64,000 nucleotides of DNA from a virus. This document shows, piece by piece, positions 18,055 through 26,318 of this stretch. Below the pieces are notes generated by a model. The model did no database searches and was not told the origin of the DNA. It saw only the letters and a list, made by a program, of their open reading frames with translations. A program made the translations under genes and the position numbers. The stretch covers positions 1-64,000 of the IMG/VR virus record IMGVR_UViG_3300032116_000031, one strand, 5' to 3'. Numbering within the stretch: position 1 is the first letter of the stretch; each line of letters starts with the position of its first letter.

Positions 18055-18089
18055 AAAAGCCACATCTTTTGTGCAAAGATATGGCTTTT
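18055..18089 (-). terminator. Hairpin terminator overlapping a promoter element
   Basis: A 15-bp stem with one C-A mismatch (18055-18069 with 18075-18089) and a 5-base loop ends four T residues before the ATG at 18054. It would terminate the lipoprotein message. The - strand TATCTTTG (18074-18081), a possible -7 element for the next gene, lies inside the stem. Confidence 0.65.
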
Positions 18090-18114
18090 TTTGATTTACT
18101 GAAACCTTTTTTAA

Positions 18115-18531
18115 TTATTTTTTTAAGCAATTATAGAAAAAGAACACTGTATCTGAAATAGATAAAGAAATTGTTGTTTCGTTGTTTCTGTTATCTACCA
18201 GCAAATGAGTTTTATTTATTTCGCTTTTGCTTAAACTATCCGCTTTATATAGCACCTGACTAACGCCGTTATTATCGTAAGTCTGTTTATTGATAACTGT
18301 GAGTTCAATCTGGTGATAAGGTAATTGAAGATAAATTATGCTATCTGAAAGATATATTCTCGATGTGTCAAAGTGCTGAACGTCATCTCCATATTTCTTT
18401 AAAGATTGTGAGGAATAATATACATCACCTTTAAAATTTTCTAAATAGTTTGTTTCTGTTTGAGGGGTGGACGGCGAAAAGCAACCTCCTAATAAAATCA
18501 GGACCAATAAGCTTAGAATTTTCTTTACCAT
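18115..18531 (-). CDS. Lipoprotein
   Basis: This 138-residue protein has a classic lipoprotein signal: MVKKILSLLVLILLGGC, with the lipobox LLGG/C at residues 14-17. The mature protein would be lipid-anchored in the host envelope. Immediately after the lipidated cysteine, residues FSPSTP are encoded by a copy of the dispersed word. Phage lipoproteins often block superinfection or support lysis (spanins), but nothing here decides between them. It is followed by a hairpin terminator. Confidence 0.75.
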   Translation of the reverse strand: MVKKILSLLVLILLGGCFSPSTPQTETNYLENFKGDVYYSSQSLKKYGDDVQHFDTSRIYLSDSIIYLQLPYHQIELTVINKQTYDNNGVSQVLYKADSLSKSEINKTHLLVDNRNNETTISLSISDTVFFFYNCLKK

Positions 18532-18673
18532 TTTTTTTGTTGTCTTTAATTGTTATGTAAATTGCTCCCAGTAAAGCCCCAAACTGATCATTTATGCAAT
18601 TCTCGTAATAATATATAAGTGCGTCAGGGGTTAAAATACAAAGGATTTTTGATTTAATATTAGTTCGTTTCAT
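18431..18673 (-). CDS. Possible small protein overlapping the lipoprotein gene
   Basis: This 80-codon frame starts in the gap upstream of the lipoprotein gene and overlaps its first 101 bases in another frame. The first 50 residues (MKRTNIKSKILCILTPDALI) look protein-like; the part inside the lipoprotein gene may be only a shadow. It could be a real overlapping gene or a fragment shortened by frameshift. Confidence 0.3.
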   Translation of the reverse strand: MKRTNIKSKILCILTPDALIYYYENCINDQFGALLGAIYITIKDNKKNGKENSKLIGPDFIRRLLFAVHPSNRNKLFRKF

Positions 18674-18689
18674 TATATAATAAATAAAT

Positions 18690-18717
18690 ATGCGGGGGCC
18701 GACTAAAACCCCCGCAT
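18690..18717 (-). terminator. GC-rich hairpin terminator
   Basis: A perfect 9-bp stem (ATGCGGGGG with CCCCCGCAT) and 10-base loop lies four bases after the stop of the UVR-motif gene and is followed by an AT-rich stretch. Confidence 0.75.
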
Positions 18718-18721
18718 CTGA

Positions 18722-19156
18722 TTATTGAGATATAGACTTAATCTTATCTCTTAATATGGCAGCCTCCTCGTATTTTTCTTCTTCAACTAATTTCATCAGT
18801 TTCATATTCAAATCCTTCAACATCTCTTCAGCAGTTTTGTTCATCTCATGTCGCTCATTATCTTTTTTTATAGATTCCTCTAATTTGTTATTTAATTCCA
18901 CAACCTCTTTCTGAATAATAACCGCCTGCTCGAAATTCTCTGCATCCACCACTTTACGTAACTCATTTCTTTTTTCTTTAAGTTCTTTCCTAAGTAGTTC
19001 CGTGGCTTCAGATGAAGCCCTCTTTAATTGGTTTTGTTCTGGATCATAAACAAAATAGAAATATTGCGGCTTGTATCTCACCGATTGACTTGTAGAAGTA
19101 TAGTTTTTTTCTATTTCGTTGAGGTAATTAATGATTTGTTCTAATAAGTTATTCAT
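18722..19156 (-). CDS. Coiled-coil protein with two UVR-like motifs
   Basis: This protein of about 144 residues is mostly helical. It has two UVR-type motifs, AENFEQAVIIQKEVVELN and EEKYEEAAILRDKIKSI, the helical hairpins by which UvrB and UvrC bind each other and which also occur in McsA-type adaptors. The start is placed at ATG 19156 (MNNLLEQI); an upstream in-frame ATG at 19201 is possible. It may act as an adaptor or protein-interaction factor; no enzymatic domain is visible. Confidence 0.65.
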   Translation of the reverse strand: MNNLLEQIINYLNEIEKNYTSTSQSVRYKPQYFYFVYDPEQNQLKRASSEATELLRKELKEKRNELRKVVDAENFEQAVIIQKEVVELNNKLEESIKKDNERHEMNKTAEEMLKDLNMKLMKLVEEEKYEEAAILRDKIKSISQ

Positions 19157-19305
19157 AGTAATTAAGATTTTTTTATGAGGAATAATCAAAGAATGTTCCA
19201 ATTTATTTTCTATGTCATTTTTTCATAATATATAAATTTACAAAGACAATTTGACATGTGCAATTTTTTTCTTTATTTTATATATTTATAGTAAAATTAT
19301 AGACC

Positions 19306-19473
19306 ATGTGTAGCTGCAACAAAAATAAGAGTATTAACTCAACAAGCTCAACAAACAATCAAAGATCTTTTGTTTCTAATAATACTGTTAGCAGTGCTAA
19401 TAATAACGTTAAGAAAACAAGGGAGGAGCTTTTAGCTGAATTAAGAAGAAGAATAGCAAAAGCCACTAAGTAA
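19306..19473 (+). CDS. Small 55-residue protein with N-terminal CSC motif
   Basis: A short frame on the + strand starts ATG-TGT-AGC-TGC (MCSCNKNK) and ends REELLAELRRRIAKATK. The first half is rich in serine and asparagine; the second half is a basic amphipathic helix. It lies alone in the opposite orientation to its neighbours, with an AT-rich leader and a terminator right after its stop, as expected of a real gene. Function is unknown; the two cysteines might bind metal. Confidence 0.6.
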   Translation: MCSCNKNKSINSTSSTNNQRSFVSNNTVSSANNNVKKTREELLAELRRRIAKATK

Positions 19474-19474
19474 A

Positions 19475-19508
19475 AAAACGGAAAGCAATTGATTTTGCTT
19501 TCCGTTTT
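19475..19508. terminator. Bidirectional hairpin terminator
   Basis: A perfect 14-bp stem (19475-19488 with 19495-19508) and 6-base loop, with A-rich and T-rich flanks, lies between the 55-residue gene on + and the converging gene on -. Confidence 0.85.
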
Positions 19509-19512
19509 ATCT

Positions 19513-19998
19513 TTAATTATTAACCTTCACTTTGGCGCTCTTTTTAGCACTTTCACCCATTTCATTTAGCTTTTCAAATAATCCTTCTATATGAAGGTTC
19601 AAGGCTTCCAGCTTATTGAATTCGTACTTCCTAAGAATACCGCTAAATTCTTGTACGTTAGGGGTTACAATTGTTGTCGTGTCTTTTTCAAAATCAAAAC
19701 CCATTTGAGCATAAATCTTATCAATCATCATGATTTGATATTCTTCGCTTTCAACCATGTTAAAGATGTCATCATTGATTACAATAACAAAATCTGGTAC
19801 TTTTGAATTATTATTCTCATAAGCGGCATGTTTAACAATTTCAGGTGTTTTATATACCTTACCGCATAGTCCAATAGGATTGAACTTCATTTTGGGATTA
19901 TGAAGCAGCGAGTAGGTACAAACCTGATGCAAACCTGTTTGCTCAAAACGTGATTCAAAAAGTGCTTCTGTGAATTCTGATACTTTAGTTAATTCCAT
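19513..19998 (-). CDS. Degenerate phage metallopeptidase-like protein
   Basis: This 161-residue protein follows the layout of the small phage putative metallopeptidases: a DFVIVIND segment, a helix where HExxH normally sits, then a PNVQEFSGILRKY segment matching the usual HDVEEFxxVVRR end. Here the helix reads IMMIDKIYAQMG and has no HExxH. If the assignment is right, the protein has lost zinc catalysis and may be structural or regulatory. The match is from remembered family patterns, so a different origin is possible. Confidence 0.5.
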   Translation of the reverse strand: MELTKVSEFTEALFESRFEQTGLHQVCTYSLLHNPKMKFNPIGLCGKVYKTPEIVKHAAYENNNSKVPDFVIVINDDIFNMVESEEYQIMMIDKIYAQMGFDFEKDTTTIVTPNVQEFSGILRKYEFNKLEALNLHIEGLFEKLNEMGESAKKSAKVKVNN

Positions 19999-20018
19999 AA
20001 ATTTAAAAAATTTAATAG

Positions 20019-20315
20019 TTAAGATTCAATATTGTTGTAGTTAACATAGTTATTCAGAATGCCTTCTGGTAACTGCTGCAAAGATACAAACTTATTTGTT
20101 AAAGAATCAAAAAATAAATCACATTTTTGCTTTTTTATTTCATTAATATCGTAGTTATCTATATTCTCTATTTCATAAGCGCACCACCAATTAAATTCAG
20201 TGAATACAATATAATCCAAATAATAATATTTTGAGTCTATTAAAGCTATTCCTCTTATGACGTGTTTATTTCTATTTTTAGGATTAGTTTCTAATATTTT
20301 TTTTATCCATTGCAT
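20019..20315 (-). CDS. Hypothetical protein
   Basis: This 98-residue protein is rich in aromatic residues (YYYLDYIVFTEFNWWCAYEI) and probably a small alpha/beta fold. It is divergent from the next gene across a 22-base gap. No family was recognised. Confidence 0.55.
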   Translation of the reverse strand: MQWIKKILETNPKNRNKHVIRGIALIDSKYYYLDYIVFTEFNWWCAYEIENIDNYDINEIKKQKCDLFFDSLTNKFVSLQQLPEGILNNYVNYNNIES

Positions 20316-20337
20316 ATAGTTATAATAAATTTTAATT

Positions 20338-20949
20338 ATGAGTCAATTTGTATTTAGTGTGTATAAAACTGTAAATAACAGACTGAAAAAGAAACCGTTA
20401 TTCAGTTCAGGCAAATATAGGGAATCTTTAAAGTTTTTTAAAGAAGAAATAGATCAAAACAATAAAAATGTATTATATCACTTAAGATATAAGTCTAATA
20501 TGGTAGATGTTACCTTAGAGCGTTATTTTTTAGTTTTAGTGAAGGAGCATAAAAATGGGCATAAGGAAATAGTAAAACAGGAGGAGTATCTAATAGAAGA
20601 AAAATTCTATGTTTACGGCTTAGAAAAAAGATTAACCGTTGTGGAATTATTTGAGGAAATTATCCCCAAATTCTCCGAGCATTTTACCACAGTAAGAATG
20701 TTTAAAAATAAAATAGTCTTTGAATCAGGGGATAAACTGGAGTGTATTCTAACTAAGAATTTATATGAATGTAAAAGGCTTTACACCTATTTAAACTCTG
20801 CTTTCAAAGCCCGAAAAATAAGTGCTTTCTTATTCCTAGGAAAAGTCCCAGACACACCTACGGAAATTAAAAGGGATTTAATAGAACGACTAGTTGATTT
20901 AACTGGTTTGTCGCATTTCCAATTTAGGCGAAATAAAACAAGGCATTAA
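20338..20949 (+). CDS. Hypothetical protein
   Basis: This 203-residue basic protein has no signal peptide or membrane segment. Its C-terminus is helical (IKRDLIERLVDLTGLSHFQF). It is one of few + strand genes outside the fibres, and its stop overlaps the end of the converging gene by four bases. No family was recognised. Confidence 0.65.
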   Translation: MSQFVFSVYKTVNNRLKKKPLFSSGKYRESLKFFKEEIDQNNKNVLYHLRYKSNMVDVTLERYFLVLVKEHKNGHKEIVKQEEYLIEEKFYVYGLEKRLTVVELFEEIIPKFSEHFTTVRMFKNKIVFESGDKLECILTKNLYECKRLYTYLNSAFKARKISAFLFLGKVPDTPTEIKRDLIERLVDLTGLSHFQFRRNKTRH

Positions 20950-21176
20950 TTATATAATCGCCAAACAAATCTCCAAAGAAACAATTTAAAACGGAACCAA
21001 TAGTTTCCGAAGGATACCTTATGATATTTCTTATTGGATCTAATGTCTGCTTTTTGTTTGATTAAATTATCAAAGTCTTTTTTTCTTTGGGCTTCGATTA
21101 TTTTTTTATTGCTATCATTGTCTTCCTGTAATTCTGACAATTGTGTTTCAATTTCCTTATATTTACCTTCTAACAT
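20946..21176 (-). CDS. Small coiled-coil protein
   Basis: This 76-residue protein has a charged N-terminal coiled coil (YKEIETQLSELQEDNDSNKK) and a basic, tryptophan-rich C-terminus (YWFRFKLFLWRFVWRLYN) that could contact a membrane. It is divergent from the membrane-protein gene at 21186. No family was recognised. Confidence 0.5.
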   Translation of the reverse strand: MLEGKYKEIETQLSELQEDNDSNKKIIEAQRKKDFDNLIKQKADIRSNKKYHKVSFGNYWFRFKLFLWRFVWRLYN

Positions 21177-21185
21177 AATTTAACT

Positions 21186-21602
21186 ATGGATTTTAATTCT
21201 TTATTTTGGATTTTCTCATCTATTGGGATGACACATATTATCACTGGGACTTCTATTTTTGAAAAAATTAGAGCAAAAGTATTTTACTATTCCCCTGATT
21301 TTTTCGGAGTATTAGTCGGTTGCCCTACTTGCATGGGTTTTTGGGTTGGTGTATTTTTATCACTGTTTTTCCCAATAGTTCAAATATATGATTTAAGTTC
21401 TGAAATTATAACAAACTCCACGGTAAAATTGTTTGCATTGTTTTTTTTACATGGCTGTTTTTCTTCTGCTATTAATTGGCTAACTCACCTTTTTGTTACC
21501 TACTTGGATGTTAAAACTACACACGTTGAAATTAAAAACCAGCTAATAATAGAAAATCCGTTAGAAATTGCAAAGCAAATCCTAACGGAAAATCAAAAGT
21601 AG
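21186..21602 (+). CDS. DUF1360-like membrane protein
   Basis: This 138-residue protein has three to four hydrophobic segments. GCPTCMGFWVGVFLSLFF matches the CxxCxxFWxG signature of small DUF1360-type membrane proteins found in bacteria and large phages. The paired cysteines may bind metal or form a disulphide. The biological role of the family is unknown. It converges on a Cys-rich gene with an 11-base gap. Confidence 0.65.
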   Translation: MDFNSLFWIFSSIGMTHIITGTSIFEKIRAKVFYYSPDFFGVLVGCPTCMGFWVGVFLSLFFPIVQIYDLSSEIITNSTVKLFALFFLHGCFSSAINWLTHLFVTYLDVKTTHVEIKNQLIIENPLEIAKQILTENQK

Positions 21603-21613
21603 TTTTATTCTAT

Positions 21614-21874
21614 TTAGTTTGATGTTAAACAAACATAATCGTTGGAGAACAAGCAATCTAAATTGTTTGCCAAAAGATTGTCATCACAGCAATTGATAGG
21701 GCTTCCTACACATACTGTGGCACATTGCAACTGTAATCCATCTTCAACTAAGACCATTTGTTGAATTACGTTTTTTTGTGCTATTTGCTGCAACAAGTTA
21801 TCCCACCAGAAGTCAACATTTCTACCTTCTGTTACGTGGATATATCGGTTATTGTTATAAGATTGTATTTTCAT
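21614..21874 (-). CDS. Small cysteine-rich protein
   Basis: This 86-residue protein has six cysteines concentrated in its C-terminal half (CATVCVGSPINCCDDN), suggesting disulphides or metal binding. No signal peptide is visible. No family was recognised. Confidence 0.5.
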   Translation of the reverse strand: MKIQSYNNNRYIHVTEGRNVDFWWDNLLQQIAQKNVIQQMVLVEDGLQLQCATVCVGSPINCCDDNLLANNLDCLFSNDYVCLTSN

Positions 21875-21896
21875 TTTATTTAGAGGTTTTATTGGC

Positions 21897-23315
21897 TTAT
21901 TGTTCTTCTGTTTTTGATTTCAAAGGCTTTACGTAAACTCTATAAACATTTGATCCCAAATTATCAATATCGTTTCTGTATTTGAATCCTAAGTTATCTT
22001 CGCCTTCCATATCATTAATCATGAAGTGAGCGTTACCGTAGTGTTTTACCACCTCTTTAATGAACTTTTCTATTTTCTCTTCATCTTCATCTGAAAGACC
22101 AGAGAAATCCCCGTTAATCAAAGCTGATAGAGCCCATTCTGGAACCAAGTATTCTACTAAGTCATTGTCTACTTCTTCATTTAGAGTTTTTTTAGTGAAG
22201 AAATCGAATTCTACTTTTTTAGATTTCACTGGCTTGGTCCAACTTTTATGTTCAAATAGTTGATTTAATTTTGCATTTGCTTTTTCTTCAGCTATTAAAT
22301 TTCTTTGTTCAAGCACTGTTGCTGAACCTTCATTCCATTCAATTAAAAATAGATTGCCTTTACCATCTAACATTTCAAATCTAGTGTTGTCATTTTTCAC
22401 TTTATTAGGAATTGACTCTTGTAGTTGAGAAACATTACTTGCAAAATCGTATTTTTCTGAATTAAATTTGAATCTTAGCATTTTACCTTCATTTATTTTA
22501 AAACCTAGTGCCGCAACACCATGTCTGTGTGTTCCTTTTGTTTTTTTAAGTTCCTTGGCATCATCGATACCTACTTTTAGGGTTTCAATATCTGAACCTA
22601 ACTGGAACAAGTTTGTATTTGTAGGGTTCTCTTCTTTCACCTTAGCCTTCGCTAACGCTGCTTGCATTAATTTAATACCTGTTGGATCCTTAGATAGTTC
22701 TTTTGTGATTCTTTCTTTGAACTCGTCTGTTAGACCATCATACATCAAATCTAAATTAGTGCTATTTTCCTTGAATTGATTCGGAATACCATCACCATTA
22801 TAATCGTTATTATCATTGTAATAATTTGGTTTTTCAGCTTTTAAAATGTCTTGATATACAATATTTATTTTATCTTCTACTTCTTTAACATTTTTCTTAC
22901 TTCCTTCACCGTTAGCTTTTCTATAATTTTTAACTAACTTATAATTCGGGTGTTCAGCCTCTTCTTTAAAAAGTTCAGCTCCAATTCTAAGGATTTCCTC
23001 ATTCATCATTTCTAAATCGTTGACATCTACAACATCAGTATAAGGGCTAATTGTTCTACGCATAAAAGCACCTTTACTCTTTGGAGTAGCCAATGGAAGT
23101 TCCATTCCGCCTCCTACACTACCTGTACTTGTCATTTCGTCGAGGTAATCAAAAAGAAGATCTTCATCATCAAATTTTCTTTTTTTACCGTCTTCCTTTT
23201 CATAGACGAATACTTTTCCTGCTGCACTATTTTCAACAGTGATTAGGTGTTCGCCGTCCACCATCATCTTATTTTCCCCTAGAAATGTGGTTCTATTTAA
23301 TTGTTTCTTATTCAT
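21897..23315 (-). CDS. Large hypothetical protein with a conserved C-terminal phage domain
   Basis: This 472-residue acidic protein has no membrane segments. The C-terminal 85 residues (VPEWALSALINGDFSGLSDE, then KYRNDIDNLGSNVYRVYV) resemble a small domain found alone or appended to other proteins in phages and plasmids, of unknown function. The N-terminal part is unassigned. The dispersed word encodes VDGEH near residue 19. It is probably co-transcribed with the downstream-oriented neighbours on the - strand. A scaffold or virion-internal role is possible but not shown. Confidence 0.6.
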   Translation of the reverse strand: MNKKQLNRTTFLGENKMMVDGEHLITVENSAAGKVFVYEKEDGKKRKFDDEDLLFDYLDEMTSTGSVGGGMELPLATPKSKGAFMRRTISPYTDVVDVNDLEMMNEEILRIGAELFKEEAEHPNYKLVKNYRKANGEGSKKNVKEVEDKINIVYQDILKAEKPNYYNDNNDYNGDGIPNQFKENSTNLDLMYDGLTDEFKERITKELSKDPTGIKLMQAALAKAKVKEENPTNTNLFQLGSDIETLKVGIDDAKELKKTKGTHRHGVAALGFKINEGKMLRFKFNSEKYDFASNVSQLQESIPNKVKNDNTRFEMLDGKGNLFLIEWNEGSATVLEQRNLIAEEKANAKLNQLFEHKSWTKPVKSKKVEFDFFTKKTLNEEVDNDLVEYLVPEWALSALINGDFSGLSDEDEEKIEKFIKEVVKHYGNAHFMINDMEGEDNLGFKYRNDIDNLGSNVYRVYVKPLKSKTEEQ

Positions 23316-23317
23316 TT

Positions 23318-23728
23318 TTATTTTTCAGATAAAGTTTTGCAAATTTTTTGGAACCCCGTATTATAATATATATACAATACTCTTAAAGATTCAGCTGTAT
23401 TATCTTTCATTTCAAAGTTATTAACACTAATAAAAACACCAGAACCACCGCCGTACTTATAAATAAAACTGATTGATTCTTGGATTGTACCAGCTACTTC
23501 AATTAGAGTAACGTTTTTATTATTATCCTTTGAAAAATTAAAATAATCGATTTTTAAAGGGGCGTTAATTAACTTAGATGATAGTTCTTTTTTAAAGGTA
23601 TCATACTCTTCATCACCACTTTTAAAAGACTTTTTTTGGTTATCTACTTTTTCTACTGCTTCCTCTTCTTCAAGAAGTAAACCGCTTTTAATAGAATTTA
23701 ATATGTTTCTTGATACACTGTCTAACAT
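23318..23728 (-). CDS. Hypothetical protein
   Basis: This 136-residue protein has an acidic N-terminal segment (LLLEEEEAVEKVDNQKK) and a beta-rich C-terminal half. It sits two bases upstream of the 472-residue gene and is probably its operon partner. No family was recognised. Confidence 0.6.
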   Translation of the reverse strand: MLDSVSRNILNSIKSGLLLEEEEAVEKVDNQKKSFKSGDEEYDTFKKELSSKLINAPLKIDYFNFSKDNNKNVTLIEVAGTIQESISFIYKYGGGSGVFISVNNFEMKDNTAESLRVLYIYYNTGFQKICKTLSEK

Positions 23729-23753
23729 CTTTTTTAGTTTATTATTAATAAAT

Positions 23754-23789
23754 ATATCGCTAATAACATATTTCAGCTATTAGCGATAT
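23754..23789. terminator. Hairpin terminator
   Basis: A perfect 12-bp stem (ATATCGCTAATA and its complement) with a 12-base loop begins four bases after the stop of the downstream-oriented gene at 23793. It probably ends that message on the - strand. Confidence 0.75.
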
Positions 23790-23792
23790 TTT

Positions 23793-24827
23793 TTATTTAT
23801 TTTCAGGTTTTAAACCTGCAATAGTGAATTTATCTGTGATTTTAATATCACCTACTGGGCGTTTAACTTCTCTGACCTTTAAGATTTTTTCTTCATCTTG
23901 TATCGGATCGTTATCTCTTGCTACTTCATGTAAAATGTCGGTCCATATTTGAATACCATCATTTTTATCTCTCTTTGGTTCTAACTTTTTTTTTTCAAGA
24001 GATGGAGTAGCAGGGTTAAAGCTAAATGTTCTTTTAGTTTTTACTACTTCATTTTCTGTTTGTTGTTCAGGGGTGGACGGCGAAATATATGCTGGTTCAG
24101 TTGGCAATGAAATTTCGTTTCCGATTTCCTCCCTTAATTCAGTTAAAATTTCTTCCCTATTCTTTTTTAATTCGTCTATTGGAATAGTTGGCTTTTCTGT
24201 AACAACTTCACTTTCAGTCGGTGTTGATTCAGGTTCAATTTGTTTAGTAATCTTAATGTCACCTAAATCATCTATCGGTTCAACAGGAGGAGTATTTCCA
24301 CCATCATTATTATCTATCGGTTTAATCTTGGTGTTTAAGTTCTTTGTTTGACTTTTCAAAGACAATTTAGCCCAAAGGAAAACAATAGGACTCAAATAAA
24401 ATAAGCCGTTAGAATAAGCTAAAACCCTTTTATAGTTAGCTAGCTCCAATTCATCCCCGTAAGCTATCTCAAACATAGGTTTGAATAATTCTTGGAAAGC
24501 TATAAAATAAACTGATTCAACTTGAATGTTAATGTAGCTGTAAAAGATATTTCCAATCCCTTGAACAATAATACCAAAAATGAAAGGAATCCAAGCTACG
24601 CTAGTGTATCTAATAGCCAACATAGAACCCAAAATAAAAAGTTCTGTGGCAATAGCTGTGATAACATAAAAAGGAGCTTTATTCGTTAGTGTCCAGTACT
24701 CCATAACGTGAAAGAATGAAGTTAAACTAACGAACATAATAATAACCGTAAATATAAAATCAGCTATCTTATGATTCTCTTCAAATTCACTTTTTATGTT
24801 TTTTAAAAAAGAAAAGAAATTTTGCAT
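23793..24827 (-). CDS. Four-helix membrane protein with long disordered tail
   Basis: This 344-residue protein has a membrane domain (about residues 20-165; for example FIFTVIIMFVSLTSFF and WIPFIFGIIVQGIGNIFY). A proline- and charge-rich cytoplasmic tail of about 175 residues follows. The tail holds FNPATPSLEKKK-like segments and a copy of the dispersed word encoding ISPSTP. It is the last gene of a run starting with the sigma-factor gene. A sensor, exclusion or membrane-anchoring role is possible; no family was recognised. Confidence 0.65.
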   Translation of the reverse strand: MQNFFSFLKNIKSEFEENHKIADFIFTVIIMFVSLTSFFHVMEYWTLTNKAPFYVITAIATELFILGSMLAIRYTSVAWIPFIFGIIVQGIGNIFYSYINIQVESVYFIAFQELFKPMFEIAYGDELELANYKRVLAYSNGLFYLSPIVFLWAKLSLKSQTKNLNTKIKPIDNNDGGNTPPVEPIDDLGDIKITKQIEPESTPTESEVVTEKPTIPIDELKKNREEILTELREEIGNEISLPTEPAYISPSTPEQQTENEVVKTKRTFSFNPATPSLEKKKLEPKRDKNDGIQIWTDILHEVARDNDPIQDEEKILKVREVKRPVGDIKITDKFTIAGLKPENK

Positions 24828-24832
24828 CTAAA

Positions 24833-25108
24833 TTATTTTTTTGTTTTTGTTGTATCCGAACCGTTTAAGTAAGCATTAACATCTTTTACTTTATCCAATT
24901 CTTTTTCTTTAATTAACATATCTTTTGTTTGTTGTTCCAAATCTTCTTTTGTAATAAGATTCTCATTCAGGGCTTTCGTATTTTTCTTAGTTGTTCTAAG
25001 ATCGTTTGAAAGCTGACAAGAATTAACTTTAAGGCTGAATACAAACAAAAGAATTAGTGCCTGTAAAGATAGGCTAATTAGTTTAAAATGTTCATTTAAA
25101 AATTTCAT
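24833..25108 (-). CDS. Small anchored coiled-coil protein, possible i-spanin-like
   Basis: This 91-residue protein has an N-terminal transmembrane anchor (LISLSLQALILLFVFSLKV) followed by a periplasmic coiled-coil region (ENLITKEDLEQQTKDMLIKE). The layout resembles inner-membrane spanins, which fuse host membranes during lysis, but no outer-membrane partner lies beside it. It overlaps the start of the gene at 25092 by 17 bases. Confidence 0.45.
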   Translation of the reverse strand: MKFLNEHFKLISLSLQALILLFVFSLKVNSCQLSNDLRTTKKNTKALNENLITKEDLEQQTKDMLIKEKELDKVKDVNAYLNGSDTTKTKK

Positions 25109-26318
25109 ACTTTACAATTTTTTTTCTGATTTTGTCTTTTATGTTTTTTATTAATTTGTTATACGTTTGGAAACTATACACCGTACCTACTTTTAAATCA
25201 GTTTTAATTTGATACAATGTATCATCTGTATTTAATTGATTAAAGCTATTGTTCTCTACAACTTCTAAGCAATCAGAGATGTCCTTATTGTTTAAATACA
25301 CGGATTTAATATTTCTGGCACCAAAAGTTAACTCCAAACAGTTATTTGCTTGATGATTTTCGATATAGATATGAGATATAGGTCTAATAACATCGTTTTT
25401 AACCTCTTCTGTTTTCTTATGCTTGGCATATCTATGTACATAAAATTTATAACAAATAACCCCTTCATCTGTTTCTATTTTTATTATATTTTCAGCTCTC
25501 TTATATAATCTTTTTTTATCCTGTTGATTATAAGGTTTCAACAAGAAGATTATTTCAGATATGTCAATATTAGTATAGAAAGCATAGTTAATGACTTCTT
25601 TTTCTCTCTTAGATAAAGAATCAACAATATTGTTTAATATCTGATTTTTATCTACTAACTCAAAATTTTGTTCCTGTTCGTCGCTAATCAAATCAAATAG
25701 TTCAACTGAATCTTCGCCTTCTTCACCTACTGTATTGTTACCTGACACAATATTATAAATGCGGTTCTTTTCTCCAAAAATAAACTCTTTATTTTTATAC
25801 GTTACTACTTCACCCACTTCAGGGTATCTTCCGTTATTCTTAACAAATTCATCAAACGCCTTTGATTCAGCAGATAAATCCTTCAAAATATTATCTGGGA
25901 TTCTGATAAAGTTACCGTAATCCTTCAACGCTCTATAAAAATACATCGGTAAACGGCTTCTAAAGTAGGTTGGTAATGTCCCTAAATCGGGGTTATAATC
26001 CGATTCATCTAAGACATGTACCAATGCTAAATTAGCTTCCTGTTGTAAATCCTTTACATCTACTTTATTACTTCCTGTTTTTAAAATCAATTTGTTAACC
26101 AATTGTAAAGCCAAGGGATAAAGGCTGTCTAATAGTTTATCCCTGCTCTTTAAATCGCCGTTCTTTTTCCAGTCAATGAATAATTTAGACTTTTCATCAT
26201 GAGATAAGAAAGGATTTTCTGAATTTTGCTTTTTCAGTTTCCTTGCTTTCTTTGTTACGATTTGGGTCCAAAAAGTGTTGTTCTCTACAAATCCATTAAT
26301 TTCTTCGTTATAACTCAT
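25092..26318 (-). CDS. Sigma-70-family RNA polymerase sigma factor
   Basis: This 408-residue protein shows region 2 features (LYPLALQLVNKLIL, DVKDLQQEANLALVHVLDE, GTLPTYFRSRLPMYFYRALKDYG cut short here) and an IRIPDNI segment. A region 3-like stretch (FVKNNGRYPEVGEV) and a region 4-like start (VDSLSKREKEVINYAFYTN) follow. The C-terminal 130 residues are unusual for sigma factors. It would redirect host RNA polymerase to phage promoters. Its ATG overlaps the stop of the SbcC-like gene by one base. A second, different sigma factor lies at 51622, so the two may serve different times in infection. Confidence 0.75.
   Translation of the reverse strand: MSYNEEINGFVENNTFWTQIVTKKARKLKKQNSENPFLSHDEKSKLFIDWKKNGDLKSRDKLLDSLYPLALQLVNKLILKTGSNKVDVKDLQQEANLALVHVLDESDYNPDLGTLPTYFRSRLPMYFYRALKDYGNFIRIPDNILKDLSAESKAFDEFVKNNGRYPEVGEVVTYKNKEFIFGEKNRIYNIVSGNNTVGEEGEDSVELFDLISDEQEQNFELVDKNQILNNIVDSLSKREKEVINYAFYTNIDISEIIFLLKPYNQQDKKRLYKRAENIIKIETDEGVICYKFYVHRYAKHKKTEEVKNDVIRPISHIYIENHQANNCLELTFGARNIKSVYLNNKDISDCLEVVENNSFNQLNTDDTLYQIKTDLKVGTVYSFQTYNKLIKNIKDKIRKKIVKYEIFK

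Noticed and set aside
18061-18063. GTG start for the membrane protein at 17533
   Set aside because: It lies inside a strong hairpin; the ATG three codons later directly after the hairpin is more plausible.
20071-20090. Promoter-like CAAAGATA inside the 98-residue gene
   Set aside because: It lies within a coding region with no suitably spaced -33 element and no gene starting just downstream.
24833-25108. Firm call of a spanin
   Set aside because: Anchor plus coiled coil fits, but no partner lipoprotein is adjacent, so only a possible resemblance is recorded.
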